Origin: Bacillota bacterium
GTDB taxonomy: Bacteria; Bacillota; Clostridia; Lachnospirales; Lachnospiraceae
Assembly: GCA_023457255.1 (NCBI GenBank)
Contig: JAEWMB010000037.1
Location: 183,709 to 247,708 of the forward strand
Reading direction: 5' to 3'
DNA: 64,000 nt
Positions 42,827-52,729 of the stretch are shown here, piece by piece. The notes beneath the pieces are model-generated. The model was given only the letters and a program-made list of their open reading frames with translations, was not told where the DNA came from and searched no databases. The position numbers and the translations under genes were made by a program. The stretch's first letter is position 1, and every line of letters starts with the position of its first letter.

Positions 42827-44119
42827 TTATCTTACTCGATACAATTTGCTCTCGTGAGGCTGTAAAGACGCACTAACTTTACCATCTGCCAATCCAAGCT
42901 CTTCTCTCTTCCATAAGTCCCTAAGTTCAGCTTTTTGAAGCTCTATCTCTTCTAAATTAACCGATACTGTTCTTGTACAATCACTTAAATTAAATAATGC
43001 CAAGTACTTACTTCCATCGATATCCCCGCTAGTCCAGATTGCTTCATTATCATTTCTGGCAATCTGTCTCGCCCCAAAGGAATGCTTATTTAGACGAAGT
43101 ACTTCCTTATTGGTTAATAAGGATAAGGTCCATTCATCATTTTTTCTAAGCTCTGCTCCAAGAATAAGCGGTGAGCGGAATATACTCCATAAGGTAAGCA
43201 TTGTCTGCTGTTCTTCCTTTGTAAAATTCGTCCAATGACCGATTCCGTCTGTTGTGATACAGATTTGTCCAAGCGGCAGCATATCGCAATCCGGATAACA
43301 GCCTGGTGAAACATGGTTTTGCCATATCTCACAATATGTAAACATCTCTTTTAATAAATCCCACCGATCCCAAAAATCATCCGTAATCCTCCACATATTT
43401 GCATTTCTTGACAAATGCCAGGATTTTTCAATAACTGCCGCTCCCGGAGACAGACTAAGAACCATCGGCCTGCCGCAGCCATCAATTGCCCTACGAATCA
43501 TTTCAATCTCTTTTTCCGCAGAATACGGATAATTTGGATAAGCATTCGTATTACAGATATCATCCACCTTCACATAATCCACACCCCAGGAAGCGTAAAG
43601 TGCAAAGATGGAATTATAATAGTCCTGCGCACCATCCTTTGCGGCATCAATACCATACATGTCACTATTCCATTTGCAAATAGAGGAAGAATGTGCTATT
43701 TGATCACAAGTAATTCCGTTCGTACCGAAAACAGGTAATCTTTTATGTACTGCCAGACGTGGTACCCCTCGCATAATATGAATACCATATTTTAGTCCCA
43801 TTGCATGGATTTTGTCTGCGATTGGCTTAAAACCTGCTCCACCTTTCGCAGATGGAAAACGGTTTACCGCTGGCGTCTGTCTTCCATATTCATCAAGTGT
43901 CAGCTCCGCAAAAGCATTATAGTCCCAACCTTTTGTACCTGCCAAAGGTTCTGACCATTGGATGTCATTGATAACATATTCCCATCCATACTCTTTCAGA
44001 TGCTTCTCCATATACTCTGCATTACCAAGCAAATCTGCTTCCGTGATAGCTGGCCCATAACAGTCCCAACTGTTCCACCCCATCGGCGGAGTTAAGGCTA
44101 CATAGTCCTTTTTTAACAC
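42827..44119 (-). CDS. Alpha-galactosidase, glycoside hydrolase family 27
   Basis: About 430 residues without a signal peptide, hence probably intracellular. GH27 blocks: TPPMGWNSWDCYGPAI at the start, WEYVINDIQW, WGVDYVKVDDICN (nucleophile Asp) and ANMWRITDDFWDRWD (acid/base Asp). The beta-sandwich C-terminal domain starts about residue 345. I use a GTG at 44119 with a well-spaced GGAGG; the frame starts farther upstream at 44182. It hydrolyses terminal alpha-1,6-galactose from galacto-oligosaccharides or galactomannan fragments. The SGNH gene follows in the operon. Confidence 0.94.
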   Translation of the reverse strand: MLKKDYVALTPPMGWNSWDCYGPAITEADLLGNAEYMEKHLKEYGWEYVINDIQWSEPLAGTKGWDYNAFAELTLDEYGRQTPAVNRFPSAKGGAGFKPIADKIHAMGLKYGIHIMRGVPRLAVHKRLPVFGTNGITCDQIAHSSSICKWNSDMYGIDAAKDGAQDYYNSIFALYASWGVDYVKVDDICNTNAYPNYPYSAEKEIEMIRRAIDGCGRPMVLSLSPGAAVIEKSWHLSRNANMWRITDDFWDRWDLLKEMFTYCEIWQNHVSPGCYPDCDMLPLGQICITTDGIGHWTNFTKEEQQTMLTLWSIFRSPLILGAELRKNDEWTLSLLTNKEVLRLNKHSFGARQIARNDNEAIWTSGDIDGSKYLALFNLSDCTRTVSVNLEEIELQKAELRDLWKREELGLADGKVSASLQPHESKLYRVR

Positions 44120-44345
44120 TCTACTACCTCCTATCATATGCCTGCGACGGCTAAACTCTGCTATATGTTTAGAATTATACACCTATCATGAGGCTATGCC
44201 AAGAGTAAATGAGAAGCTCTAATTCAGAAATATTTTATCATTTCATAGTATATTCGCTCACATTATGTCGAACCGTGAATATTATATTACTAGAGAGCTG
44301 GGAACTTAATACCTAGCTCCGCTTATTATAGAAAGGAGTTTATAT

Positions 44346-45143
44346 ATGAATCAATCTGGATGGGTAAACAAAAATTTCTGGAATTGTTGTTGCAAACCTT
44401 GTAATTGTTGGGGTTGCGGCAATCATGGAAGCAACTGTGATCATGGTGGCGATAAGGAGCATAGTGGCTGCGGATGTAGAAAGAATTTTGAGTGCAAAGA
44501 AGATTACGGCAGAGAGAAGTTCCAAAATGAGGAATATGGCAGAGACAACTATGGTTGGGATGACTACAGTAATGACTTCTATAGCAAAGATGACTATGGT
44601 AAAGACGATTACGGCGCAGATGACTATGGCAAAGACGACTATGGTAAAGATAATTATGGCAAAGACGATTATGGCAAGGATGATTATAGCTGGAAAGAAT
44701 TTGACGATGAGGAATACGGTCAAAACTCCTTTGGTTGGTGTAATCATGACAAAAAAGACAGGCAATGCAAACGACCATGCCGCCCTCATTGCCCATGCTG
44801 TAAACCTCCAAGACCATGCCCACCAAAGCCTCCATGTCCTCCAAAACCTCCGTGCCCACCAAAACCTCCATGTCCACCAAAACCTCCATGCCCTCCAAAA
44901 CCTCCATGCCCGCCAAAGTCTCCATGCCCGCCATGTGGATGCAAATTTGATAAATCTGGGTCATGGAAAGGGGAAACCATTGATCTATCGGATGCTGCAA
45001 AAGAAATACTTCATAATCAATGTGCTATTCCAATAGAAATCTGCGGAACGCTTTTTATAAAAATTGGAGATCGTCTATTTAAGCTCTGTTTTGACTTGGA
45101 GTCTGTAGAGAAACGTCCGCATAAGGAAAAGGAATGTGAGTAA
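44346..45143 (+). CDS. Cys-, Asp-Tyr-Gly- and Pro-rich repeat protein, possible spore-surface protein
   Basis: 265 residues with very unequal composition. Residues 14-50 are rich in Cys and Gly (CCCKPCNCWGCGNH). Residues 51-130 repeat (K/N)DDYGKDDYG-type units. About 140-200 carry CPPKPP seven times, then CPPCGCKFD. The last 65 residues form a separate domain, with AIPIEICGTLFIKIGDRLF, likely the conserved folded part. No signal peptide. Such architecture recurs in coat or exosporium proteins, which is inference. A strong AAAGGAG precedes the ATG. Confidence 0.78.
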   Translation: MNQSGWVNKNFWNCCCKPCNCWGCGNHGSNCDHGGDKEHSGCGCRKNFECKEDYGREKFQNEEYGRDNYGWDDYSNDFYSKDDYGKDDYGADDYGKDDYGKDNYGKDDYGKDDYSWKEFDDEEYGQNSFGWCNHDKKDRQCKRPCRPHCPCCKPPRPCPPKPPCPPKPPCPPKPPCPPKPPCPPKPPCPPKSPCPPCGCKFDKSGSWKGETIDLSDAAKEILHNQCAIPIEICGTLFIKIGDRLFKLCFDLESVEKRPHKEKECE

Positions 45144-45187
45144 GCATAAAATATATATGCTGCTATGTTAACAAGTCTGATTAATAA

Positions 45188-45210
45188 AAGGAGGGAATTT
45201 CCCTCCTTTC
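45188..45210 (+). terminator. Terminator of the repeat protein gene
   Basis: AAAGGAGGGAA pairs with its exact complement around a tiny loop, with a short T run (TTTCG). Confidence 0.6.
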
Positions 45211-45311
45211 GTCATATACACTATTTTATTCGCTGCTAAACGGTAAAGCACTATCATGCGGCTTGCCGTCCGCAAACCTGTAGAGTCAGGCAACCGCATA
45301 ACATTGACACC

Positions 45312-46160
45312 TTATTCCCCGCCTAGCTTATGCATGATAATAAAACCTGCCACCGCGCATGGTACACACCAAAGCCATTGAAATCCAGATGGAAATCCCG
45401 GAAAAATCTCAGCTACAGAGCCTATCATAAATCCAAGGATCATTAAGTACGTAGGCCTTGGATAGTGATTCATTGCTTTCTCCAATATTTTTGTAGTTAG
45501 TAAAATACCGAGAATTCCACCAACTCCCAAGGGTATCAAATACGGAAGATAAACCCTTGAGATAGAATCCATCGTATTTTGATACATTCCCATAACTAAT
45601 AGCATATACGATACACTAATTCCCGGTAAAATTAGAGCTACCGCTACAAAAATACCTGCTGCCATTAATAGTAAGATTTCTCTGATTCCAACATTTAAAG
45701 AAACAGTAAATAAGTTTTCCGGTAATCGTGCAATTCCAACAACCAATGCAATCCCTAATAATAGGTAGAAAACTGTACTTATGGATAATTTACTGACATC
45801 GGCCTTTTTCAATATAAATGGAATCCCGCCGGCTACAGCTCCCAAGAAGAAATATAATGTAGGCATAGGATATTTTTCAATAAGTGCGAGGATTGGTTTT
45901 GCAAAAATGACCATCCCAAGAAGTGCACCAATAACAAACGGTACCAGTACTTTTAAAGCGTTCTTTGGATGCTGAAAGAAGCTGCTAACTGATGTTATTA
46001 ATGAATCATAGATTCCAAGCAGCATAGCCATTGTACCGCCGCTAACTCCCGGTACGAGCATTGACCCTCCGACTATAACTCCTTTTCCCCCATCTCTTAC
46101 CGCACCTTTTATAAATCCCGTCTTATTTTCCTGTCCGGACTCTTGTTTTTGATTCTCCAT
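45312..46160 (-). CDS. DUF368 membrane protein
   Basis: 282 residues with eight to nine membrane spans. The family block appears at the start: GGSMLVPGVSGGTMAMLLGIYD (about 31-52); a second, similar block IFVAVALILPGISVSYMLL lies near 190. The two-fold repetition and PGxSGG/PGxS motifs fit the DUF368 family, some members of which translocate undecaprenyl phosphate. I cannot say whether this one does. No flanking operon is evident. Confidence 0.9.
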   Translation of the reverse strand: MENQKQESGQENKTGFIKGAVRDGGKGVIVGGSMLVPGVSGGTMAMLLGIYDSLITSVSSFFQHPKNALKVLVPFVIGALLGMVIFAKPILALIEKYPMPTLYFFLGAVAGGIPFILKKADVSKLSISTVFYLLLGIALVVGIARLPENLFTVSLNVGIREILLLMAAGIFVAVALILPGISVSYMLLVMGMYQNTMDSISRVYLPYLIPLGVGGILGILLTTKILEKAMNHYPRPTYLMILGFMIGSVAEIFPGFPSGFQWLWCVPCAVAGFIIMHKLGGE

Positions 46161-46277
46161 ATCTACCTCCTAAATCATTTACCTTTCCAGCAGGAACATC
46201 CCAGCTAATCATGTTCCCAAAGTTATATATTAACATTACATATTTTTTACAGCAATGAATTGAGTTTAATCTTAACA

Positions 46278-48515
46278 CTATATTACAGGTTTCTTTACAG
46301 CATCTAACTTCTTCTCTTTTCTCTTTTCCCACATAGCCCATAGTACTCCTGCCACACAGATAGAAGAATAGCAGCCACTAATTAGGCCAAACAGCATCGG
46401 TAAGGTAAAGACCATAATGGAGTCGATACGAAAGATAATAGATGCAGCCAGCATGATTAAAACACATACTGTGGTTGTAACCGAGCTGTTTACTGAGCGG
46501 TGCAGCGTCTGCGTATTGCTCTCATTCATTAACTCGGTAACATTCTGCTTGGGATTCTTTCTGCGGTTCTCTCTTACACGGTCAAAAATTACAATGGTGT
46601 CGTTAATCGAATAGCCGATAATCGTCAACATTACTGCGACAAAAGCATCATTTAAAGGAATTTCAAATATAATAAAGGCAAAAAATACGGTAATAATATC
46701 ATGTACCAGAGCAAGTGTTGCAGTAATACCGGTTGCAAGTCCTGAGAAACGAATCCACACATAGATAATAATAAAGACAATGGATAACACAACTGCGAGA
46801 ATTGCATTTTTTAATGCTTTCGCTCCGATATATGGTTCAACAACATAAGTTTGTGCAAGTGCGGCATCAAGCTCATCCGAAATTCCTATGACAGCTCCTG
46901 TGATTTTCTCCTGTTCTGCTACATTTAAGCCACTGGTTCCGGCTAAGGTTACTATAATACTGCTGGAATCAGTAACAGTATCTTTTGTTATCTGAACGGT
47001 AATCGGGCGATTCGTTACCTCCGCCACCGTAGAACGGACTGTTTCTGTATCAACATTTCCTGCTATCGTGTATTCTAAAACCGCACCACCGGTAAACTGA
47101 GTATCCAGATGAACTCCCTTTACAATAACACCAACAATACCAATAAGGAAGATAGCACCGGAGATAATTAAGAATATCCACTTGCTCTGATAAATTCTTA
47201 ATACTCTTCCTGCTTTTATTTCACGGAAATATTTTGTGTTATGGAACCGGTCCATGTCAAGGAAAGAAAGCAAAATAGTCTTAGATAAAAATACTCCTAC
47301 TAAAACATTGACAAGCATACCGACTAAAAGTGTATAACCAAAGCTTAACATTGCTCCGGAACCAAATATCATAAGGATTACCGCAACTACGGCAGTTGTT
47401 ACATTCCCATCTAATACAGAGGAAAAGGCATTCTTATATCCGTTATAAACAGCAGAACGATAAGTTACCCCTTTCTTCACCTCTTCCGAGATACGTTCGG
47501 ATATAATAATATTGGCATCTACTGCCATTCCGACAGAAAGGATGATACCTGCAATACCCGGTAACGTGAGGGTATACTGCGGCACCGAGATTGCCAGTAA
47601 CTGCAATACCATCTGTAAGACAAGTACGATACAGGCAACAAAACCCGGCAGCTTATATAAGCTGATCATAAAAATACAAACAAATACAAATGCGCAAGCT
47701 CCTGCCGCTAACATTACATTTAATGCATTATTACCAAGGGTTGGACTGATAGTACGGAAACTTGATGTAGTCAAAGAAAATGGCAATGCCCCTGCATTGA
47801 TTTTCCCAGACAGGCTTTTTGCTTCCTCAAAACTCTCTATATTGTCAATAACCGCTTTGCCACCCGAGATTTTACTCTTAACATAAGGAGATGAGATTAA
47901 TTCGTTATCCATGTAAATACTCATCTGCTTATTGATTAACTTTCCGGTTGCTTCTTCAAATAGCTTCGCTCCCTCGTTATCAAAGGTAAGCTCTACCACA
48001 TTTTTCACTTGAACATTTGTGCTTATGCGTTTTGGAGTACTATTAATTATGTGCTTTCCATCAATTAAAATATTCCCCTGAGGGTCACGGAAACTAAGCT
48101 GCGCCATCTCACCAATTTCTTGGATTGCTTTCTCCGGATTATAATCTTTTTCATCCGATTTCCAAGGGAAACGGACGATAATATAACCACCGTCCTTATC
48201 TACTGTTACCTCACGATCCGTAATGTATTTATTATCCAATCGGATTTCAATAATATCTCTGGCACTTTCAAGTTCTGCGGCAGTAGCCTTTCTGCTAAGT
48301 CCCTGAGGTTCAAAGATTGCTTCTACACCTCCACGGATATCAATGCCAAAACGCATCCTTTGAACACTCTTAAAATTATCTCCCAGTCCAAAAACAGCTA
48401 ATAAAACTGAGAGTAAAATAACCGCCAGGCACGCAAAAAGTGTGCCTTTCCCATGGCGAATTCTTTTTGTTGTCTTTTTCTTGTTGGATGAAAATGTATC
48501 CTTATATTCTGACAT
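46278..48515 (-). CDS. secDF: Bifunctional preprotein translocase subunit SecDF
   Basis: One polypeptide of about 745 residues carries both SecD (about 1-400) and SecF (about 435-745), as in many Firmicutes. SecD part: QRMRFGIDIRGGVEAIFEPQG and GMAVDANIIISERISEE. SecF part: GVHLDTQFTGGAVLEYTI and DTIVIFDRVRENRRKNPK. Twelve membrane spans are expected. It uses the proton gradient to help complete protein export through SecYEG. I chose the ATG at 48515 behind GAGG; the GTG farther upstream overlaps that site. Confidence 0.96.
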   Translation of the reverse strand: MSEYKDTFSSNKKKTTKRIRHGKGTLFACLAVILLSVLLAVFGLGDNFKSVQRMRFGIDIRGGVEAIFEPQGLSRKATAAELESARDIIEIRLDNKYITDREVTVDKDGGYIIVRFPWKSDEKDYNPEKAIQEIGEMAQLSFRDPQGNILIDGKHIINSTPKRISTNVQVKNVVELTFDNEGAKLFEEATGKLINKQMSIYMDNELISSPYVKSKISGGKAVIDNIESFEEAKSLSGKINAGALPFSLTTSSFRTISPTLGNNALNVMLAAGACAFVFVCIFMISLYKLPGFVACIVLVLQMVLQLLAISVPQYTLTLPGIAGIILSVGMAVDANIIISERISEEVKKGVTYRSAVYNGYKNAFSSVLDGNVTTAVVAVILMIFGSGAMLSFGYTLLVGMLVNVLVGVFLSKTILLSFLDMDRFHNTKYFREIKAGRVLRIYQSKWIFLIISGAIFLIGIVGVIVKGVHLDTQFTGGAVLEYTIAGNVDTETVRSTVAEVTNRPITVQITKDTVTDSSSIIVTLAGTSGLNVAEQEKITGAVIGISDELDAALAQTYVVEPYIGAKALKNAILAVVLSIVFIIIYVWIRFSGLATGITATLALVHDIITVFFAFIIFEIPLNDAFVAVMLTIIGYSINDTIVIFDRVRENRRKNPKQNVTELMNESNTQTLHRSVNSSVTTTVCVLIMLAASIIFRIDSIMVFTLPMLFGLISGCYSSICVAGVLWAMWEKRKEKKLDAVKKPVI

Positions 48516-48545
48516 AACATACCTCACTTTGACTTTAAAAAATTT

Positions 48546-48941
48546 TTAACCTTGTAATATCCTGCACCTATCTTTTTTCCCATCCACCTTATGGATATAA
48601 TGAATCATATTGAATGGCAGATTAAGAATTTCAATTAGTTTTCGATTACTTTTTATTATACCATAGAGATTTATGATAAAAAACATCGTTTGGCAAAGCA
48701 GTAAGCTTGTACCAAAATCCAGAATTTTATTCTGCTCTAACTCATTTTCAAAGCAAATATCATTGCTATATGCTTTTGTTTTATTGGACTCTTTTGAAAA
48801 GCCTGCGTTGATTTTGTTAGACTTTATAAGCGAAAAAAAAGGATATGAACCACCGTAAGGTGCAAATATCCCACTAAGTAAGAAGAACGCTGCCAAAGCC
48901 GATGCTGTCATCTTATGTAATTGTAACATTTTAACTCCCAT
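48546..48941 (-). CDS. Hypothetical membrane-associated protein
   Basis: 131 residues, no recognised family. A hydrophobic N-terminal segment (about 12-28, SALAAFFLLSGIFAPYGG) looks like a signal anchor. A second hydrophobic patch (SLLLCQTMFFIINLYGII, about 78-95) follows. The rest is basic and Asn-rich. It sits 30 bp upstream of secDF on the same strand, so it could be co-transcribed. It might be an expressed short peptide or an annotation artefact; frame bias looks acceptable. Confidence 0.45.
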   Translation of the reverse strand: MGVKMLQLHKMTASALAAFFLLSGIFAPYGGSYPFFSLIKSNKINAGFSKESNKTKAYSNDICFENELEQNKILDFGTSLLLCQTMFFIINLYGIIKSNRKLIEILNLPFNMIHYIHKVDGKKDRCRILQG

Positions 48942-49153
48942 CTGCGTGCTTTAGCACACATACAAATCAATTTTTCAACCTGACGCCTCCCATAGCCGTC
49001 TTCCAAATATATACTGTATATATAACACTTATTTTATTTTGGGACAATCCTTCTAAACTATCCTTAGCATAATCTTAACAAACGAAAGATTTAAGACGAA
49101 GGCTTATGTCATACGCCGGGAAACAAGAAGGTCTAAAAGCTGTTCTTATAAAA

Positions 49154-49657
49154 TTAATAACTTCTTATTCTGTCATTACTATCGTCCACAGTCTTTTCAA
49201 TTTCCTTGATGATAACATAGTATCCATAATCCTCTCTTACTTTAACGTAGACTCTATCCCCTGCTTTATGTCCTAGAATTGCTTTCCCAAGGGGTGATTC
49301 GATGCTGATTAACCCTTGCAAAGAATTCTCACGTATAGTGGTAGTCAACTTAAACTTTTCTGTTTCATCCTCTTCCTCAAAATAGATGGAAACAGTATTA
49401 TTAATTCCTGCCTCCTCTTTTGTTGAGTGATCTTCCATAATCTCCGCTGTCTTTATCATGTTTTCAAGATAACGGATTCTACTCTCATTCTTGTTCTTAT
49501 CTTTTTTCGCAGCATAATACTCAAAATTTTCACTTAAGTCACCATGTGCCCTGGCTTCCTTTACAGCTTCGATTGCTTCTTTCCGTACAATGAGTTTACG
49601 GTATTCAATTTCCTCCTGGATTTTAACGATATCGCTTTCTGTTAATCTATTATACAT
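49154..49657 (-). CDS. Transcription elongation factor GreA-like
   Basis: About 167 residues. An N-terminal coiled-coil pair contains EARAHGDLSENFEYYAAKKDKN (the acidic tip that enters the polymerase channel). The C-terminal FKBP-like domain has ISIESPLGKAILGHKAGDRVYV. It rescues backtracked RNA polymerase by stimulating transcript cleavage. The ATG at 49657 follows GAGG; a longer frame to 49717 has no family residues. The protein is slightly longer than typical GreA and carries GINNTVSIYFEEEDETEKF in the middle. Confidence 0.93.
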   Translation of the reverse strand: MYNRLTESDIVKIQEEIEYRKLIVRKEAIEAVKEARAHGDLSENFEYYAAKKDKNKNESRIRYLENMIKTAEIMEDHSTKEEAGINNTVSIYFEEEDETEKFKLTTTIRENSLQGLISIESPLGKAILGHKAGDRVYVKVREDYGYYVIIKEIEKTVDDSNDRIRSY

Positions 49658-49757
49658 GTTAACCTCGATTCCGGTGTATTCACGCCTTTTGCAGGATAAA
49701 ACTTGTTCTTTTACCACCCTACGATACCATCTATAGAGTTTTTTATATTGTATTATG

Positions 49758-50534
49758 CTATGATAACGCTACATCAAGTATCATCATGATTAAAAATCCC
49801 AGAGCAAACCCAATCGTTGCCGTATTGGAATGCACTCCTTCTGATGCCTCCGGTAATAATTCCTCTACCACGACATAAATCATAGCACCGGCTGCAAAAG
49901 ACAGCAGATATGGTAATATCGGTATAATAAAACTTGACAATAAAATAGTAATAGCTGCTGCAACCGGCTCTACAATACCGGATACCATTCCATATGCAAA
50001 CGCTTTGCTCTTACTGCTTCCTTCACTCTTTAGAGGAAGTGAAATTATTGCTCCCTCCGGAAAATTTTGAATGGCAATCCCAATGGCTAAGGCAATGGCT
50101 CCCGCCAAGGTGATATCACTTTGGTTGGAATAAAGCCCGGCAAATACAACACCTACAGCCATCCCCTCCGGAATATTATGAAGTGTTACGGCAAGAACAA
50201 GCATCGTTGTCTTCTGTAAAGAACTCTTTCTGCCTTCCGGTTCTTTACTATTTAAGTGTAGATGCGGTATAATGCGGTCCATCATAAGTAAAAATAAAAT
50301 TCCCAGCGCAAAGCCAACTGCTGCCGGAAAAAAAGCAAACTTCCCCATTTCCTCCGACATATCAATCGCCGGAATTAATAGTGACCAAACCGATGCCGCT
50401 ACCATGACACCGGATGCAAAACCTAGCAGAGATTTTTGCACCAGTGGTTTTATCTTATTTTTTAGGAAAAATACACATGCCGCCCCCAATGCTGTTCCAA
50501 CAAACGGTATTAATATACCAAGTGTAATATACAT
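49758..50534 (-). CDS. ZIP-family divalent metal transporter
   Basis: About 258 residues with eight membrane spans. The binding motifs are HNIPEGMAVGV (TM4) and QNFPEGAIIS (TM5, Gln in place of His), plus HLHLNS in the loop before. By family, it imports zinc or another divalent metal down or with a gradient. I chose the ATG at 50534 because AGGAG precedes it; the longer frame would overlap the upstream coiled-coil gene. No adjacent regulator gene is seen. Confidence 0.93.
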   Translation of the reverse strand: MYITLGILIPFVGTALGAACVFFLKNKIKPLVQKSLLGFASGVMVAASVWSLLIPAIDMSEEMGKFAFFPAAVGFALGILFLLMMDRIIPHLHLNSKEPEGRKSSLQKTTMLVLAVTLHNIPEGMAVGVVFAGLYSNQSDITLAGAIALAIGIAIQNFPEGAIISLPLKSEGSSKSKAFAYGMVSGIVEPVAAAITILLSSFIIPILPYLLSFAAGAMIYVVVEELLPEASEGVHSNTATIGFALGFLIMMILDVALS

Positions 50535-50562
50535 AACCCCACTCCTTTCAAAGTTTTCAAAT

Positions 50563-51447
50563 TTATAAATCGGATAGTCTTTGCTCAATCCTTCTTTTTT
50601 CATTTCTAAGGGATGCCAACAAGGATTCAACTTTGTTACAGTATCTCGTTAATTCCTCAATATTAGACACAAGCTTATCCCTCACACTCCAGTCAGTGAA
50701 TATATTATCAAATGCAATATCAAAAAAACGGGTACTTCCATCAATATGATTTAAGTTTGAGTCAAATGCAATCTTAACATCCTTTAGCTCTTTTGCCATA
50801 CGGTTAATGGCGGACTGCAATTGAGAAACCATTGCAGCTGCATTATCTATCTTATCATATTTCACAAGATCAGAAATCAATCCTCCACGAAAGAAGGTAT
50901 CATAGGTGGCCCATGATTTCGCGCTTTTGTATTGATCCAGCGCAGCTTTCGCCAACTCATATACCCTATTTGCTGCCATAATTGCTTCCTCAAGCTCTTT
51001 CTTTTGGGAATAGAGCTTTTTCCTAACCTCTTCTTCCTTTTGGGCTAATTCCATTCCTTCCGGATAATTATTGCGTATCTCCTGCTTCTTTCCTTTTATC
51101 TCTTGCTCTTTACGGTTTATCTCATTTTGATAGCGGTTAACCTCAGCTTGTAAGTCCTCTATTATTATAATAAACTCATCATATTTCTCTTTCGCAGCAA
51201 GGTATTCCCTAGTTTCTTTCTCATACTCTTTTTGATAATTTCCTGATATTCTTTTTAATATAGTTCCTATCGAGTTCTTCTCTAATTGCTTTACATCATA
51301 ATGCTCCCGATATAAGTCATCCGTGTATTTTTCCAGCTCTTTCTTTTTTCTCTTTAACACTTGTTCTTCTCTGAACTTTCTTTGCTGTAAGACCAAAATC
51401 TCCTGTTCTAATTGCATTAATCCATTACATGCTTCTTGATACGTCAC
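50563..51447 (-). CDS. Coiled-coil protein of unknown function
   Basis: 294 residues, hydrophilic, Lys/Glu-rich. Two long coiled-coil stretches (about 12-60 and 70-180) are followed by a globular segment with SAKSWATYDTFFRGGLISDL and FDIAFDNIFTDWSVRD, then a final helix. I do not recognise a named family. It lies 28 bp upstream of the ZIP gene on the same strand and may be co-transcribed. No membrane segments, so cytosolic. Confidence 0.8.
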   Translation of the reverse strand: MTYQEACNGLMQLEQEILVLQQRKFREEQVLKRKKKELEKYTDDLYREHYDVKQLEKNSIGTILKRISGNYQKEYEKETREYLAAKEKYDEFIIIIEDLQAEVNRYQNEINRKEQEIKGKKQEIRNNYPEGMELAQKEEEVRKKLYSQKKELEEAIMAANRVYELAKAALDQYKSAKSWATYDTFFRGGLISDLVKYDKIDNAAAMVSQLQSAINRMAKELKDVKIAFDSNLNHIDGSTRFFDIAFDNIFTDWSVRDKLVSNIEELTRYCNKVESLLASLRNEKRRIEQRLSDL

Positions 51448-51603
51448 AAAAAAACCTCCTTTGTAAACATTCTCATATTTAGTTTACCGTAAGTATTATC
51501 TAATGTAAATATAATATTCCAATCTATTATAGTTATGCTGCCCAGATAACCTTAGAAATAAAGCACGCCTCATTTTTAAAGATTTTTTACTAGAAATTAT
51601 GAC

Positions 51604-51652
51604 AAACGGAATATTCTTATGACTATTACATTTTCATAAGAATATTCCGTTT
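51604..51652 (-). terminator. Terminator of the epimerase gene
   Basis: AAACGGAATATTCTTATGA pairs perfectly (19 bp) with its complement across an 11-base loop. It lies 28 bp after the epimerase stop on the minus strand. The tail is not a strong T run. Confidence 0.7.
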
Positions 51653-51679
51653 AAAATTTTACTTATCCTACATAAGAGC

Positions 51680-52702
51680 TTATTGTCTTATTCGCAGCTC
51701 TATTTTTGCTTCTTCCAAAACTTCGATAGCTCTGTCACACCAAATATCAAATTCTACATCCAAACTCTGGCATTCCGGATGGTTTAATACATATTCTATG
51801 GTTTCTGCTACTCCTTGATCAAAGCGTTTTACTGCGGTAAAATCAGGCACCAGACGTTTTAATTTTGAGTTATCAAAGACTACGGAATTGGCTTTATCTC
51901 CAAGTAGGCTGCCATGAAAATCATAATCACTGACAGCAGCTAAAAAGCTTGAGGAAACATAATATGGTTTCAACTCTACCGATAAACAGTCTGCGATACA
52001 CCGGTATATTTGATTCCAAGTCAATGCTTCGTCGGAGGTAATCTGTACACTTTCGCCGATTGCGTGTATGTTTCCCATCAGCCCCAGAAAACCTTTTGCA
52101 AAATCACTGCTGTGTGTCATTGTCCAAAGCGAAGTTCCATCCCCATGAATAATCACCGGTTTCCCTTGTCTCATTCGTTCAACTACCTGATAGCTGCCTT
52201 TTCTGCCATGTACTCCAAGGGGGATTGATTTTTCATCATAGGTATGACTCGGCCGTACAATCGTCACCGGAAAGCTTTCTTCCCGATATAATTTCATTAA
52301 GTAATCTTCACAGCGAATTTTATTTCTTGAATATTCCCAGTATGGATTCGATAATGGTGTTCCTTCGTTAATACGATAATCTGACAGCGGTTTTTGGTAA
52401 GCGGACGCAGAACTGATAAATATAAATTGCTTTGTTTTTCCTTGGAATAACCGATGGTCTCTTTCCAAATGCTCCGGTACAAAGGCGATAAAATCTGCCA
52501 CAACATCAAAATGTAAGTCCTTTATCAGCTCCCTGACCTTTTCTTCTTCCTTAATGTCAGCAGTTATTGTTTTAACGTTAATAGGTAGATTTTCATTGTG
52601 GTTTCCCCTATTTAACAAATATAATTCCCAATTTTGCATTAACAATTGTTTTGAAATTGCCTGACTTATCGTTCCTGTACCACCGATAAACAATGCTCTC
52701 AT
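51680..52702 (-). CDS. NAD-dependent epimerase/dehydratase-like protein
   Basis: 340 residues of the extended short-chain dehydrogenase fold. The nucleotide-binding GGTGTISQAISKQLL starts at residue 7. The FIFISSASAYQKPLS segment follows with a Y-x-x-x-K catalytic pattern at YWEYSRNK. The overall form resembles RNA-binding CSP41-like or nucleotide-sugar epimerases; I cannot say which sugar. It follows the GH113-like gene by 27 bp and is probably co-transcribed. Confidence 0.85.
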   Translation of the reverse strand: MRALFIGGTGTISQAISKQLLMQNWELYLLNRGNHNENLPINVKTITADIKEEEKVRELIKDLHFDVVADFIAFVPEHLERDHRLFQGKTKQFIFISSASAYQKPLSDYRINEGTPLSNPYWEYSRNKIRCEDYLMKLYREESFPVTIVRPSHTYDEKSIPLGVHGRKGSYQVVERMRQGKPVIIHGDGTSLWTMTHSSDFAKGFLGLMGNIHAIGESVQITSDEALTWNQIYRCIADCLSVELKPYYVSSSFLAAVSDYDFHGSLLGDKANSVVFDNSKLKRLVPDFTAVKRFDQGVAETIEYVLNHPECQSLDVEFDIWCDRAIEVLEEAKIELRIRQ

Positions 52703-52729
52703 GCCTGACCTCCCATTGATTGCTTTAAT

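Noticed and set aside
44326..45000. Long minus-strand frames antisense to the DDYG/CPPKPP gene
   Set aside because: They arise from repeats read on the other strand, with Gly/His or hydrophobic low-complexity products. The plus-strand frame has the ribosome binding site and a sensible domain.
45256..45299. Hairpin downstream of the DUF368 gene as a terminator
   Set aside because: ATGCGG/CCGCAT with TTGCC/GGCAA pairs, but the loop is long and no T run follows on the minus strand.
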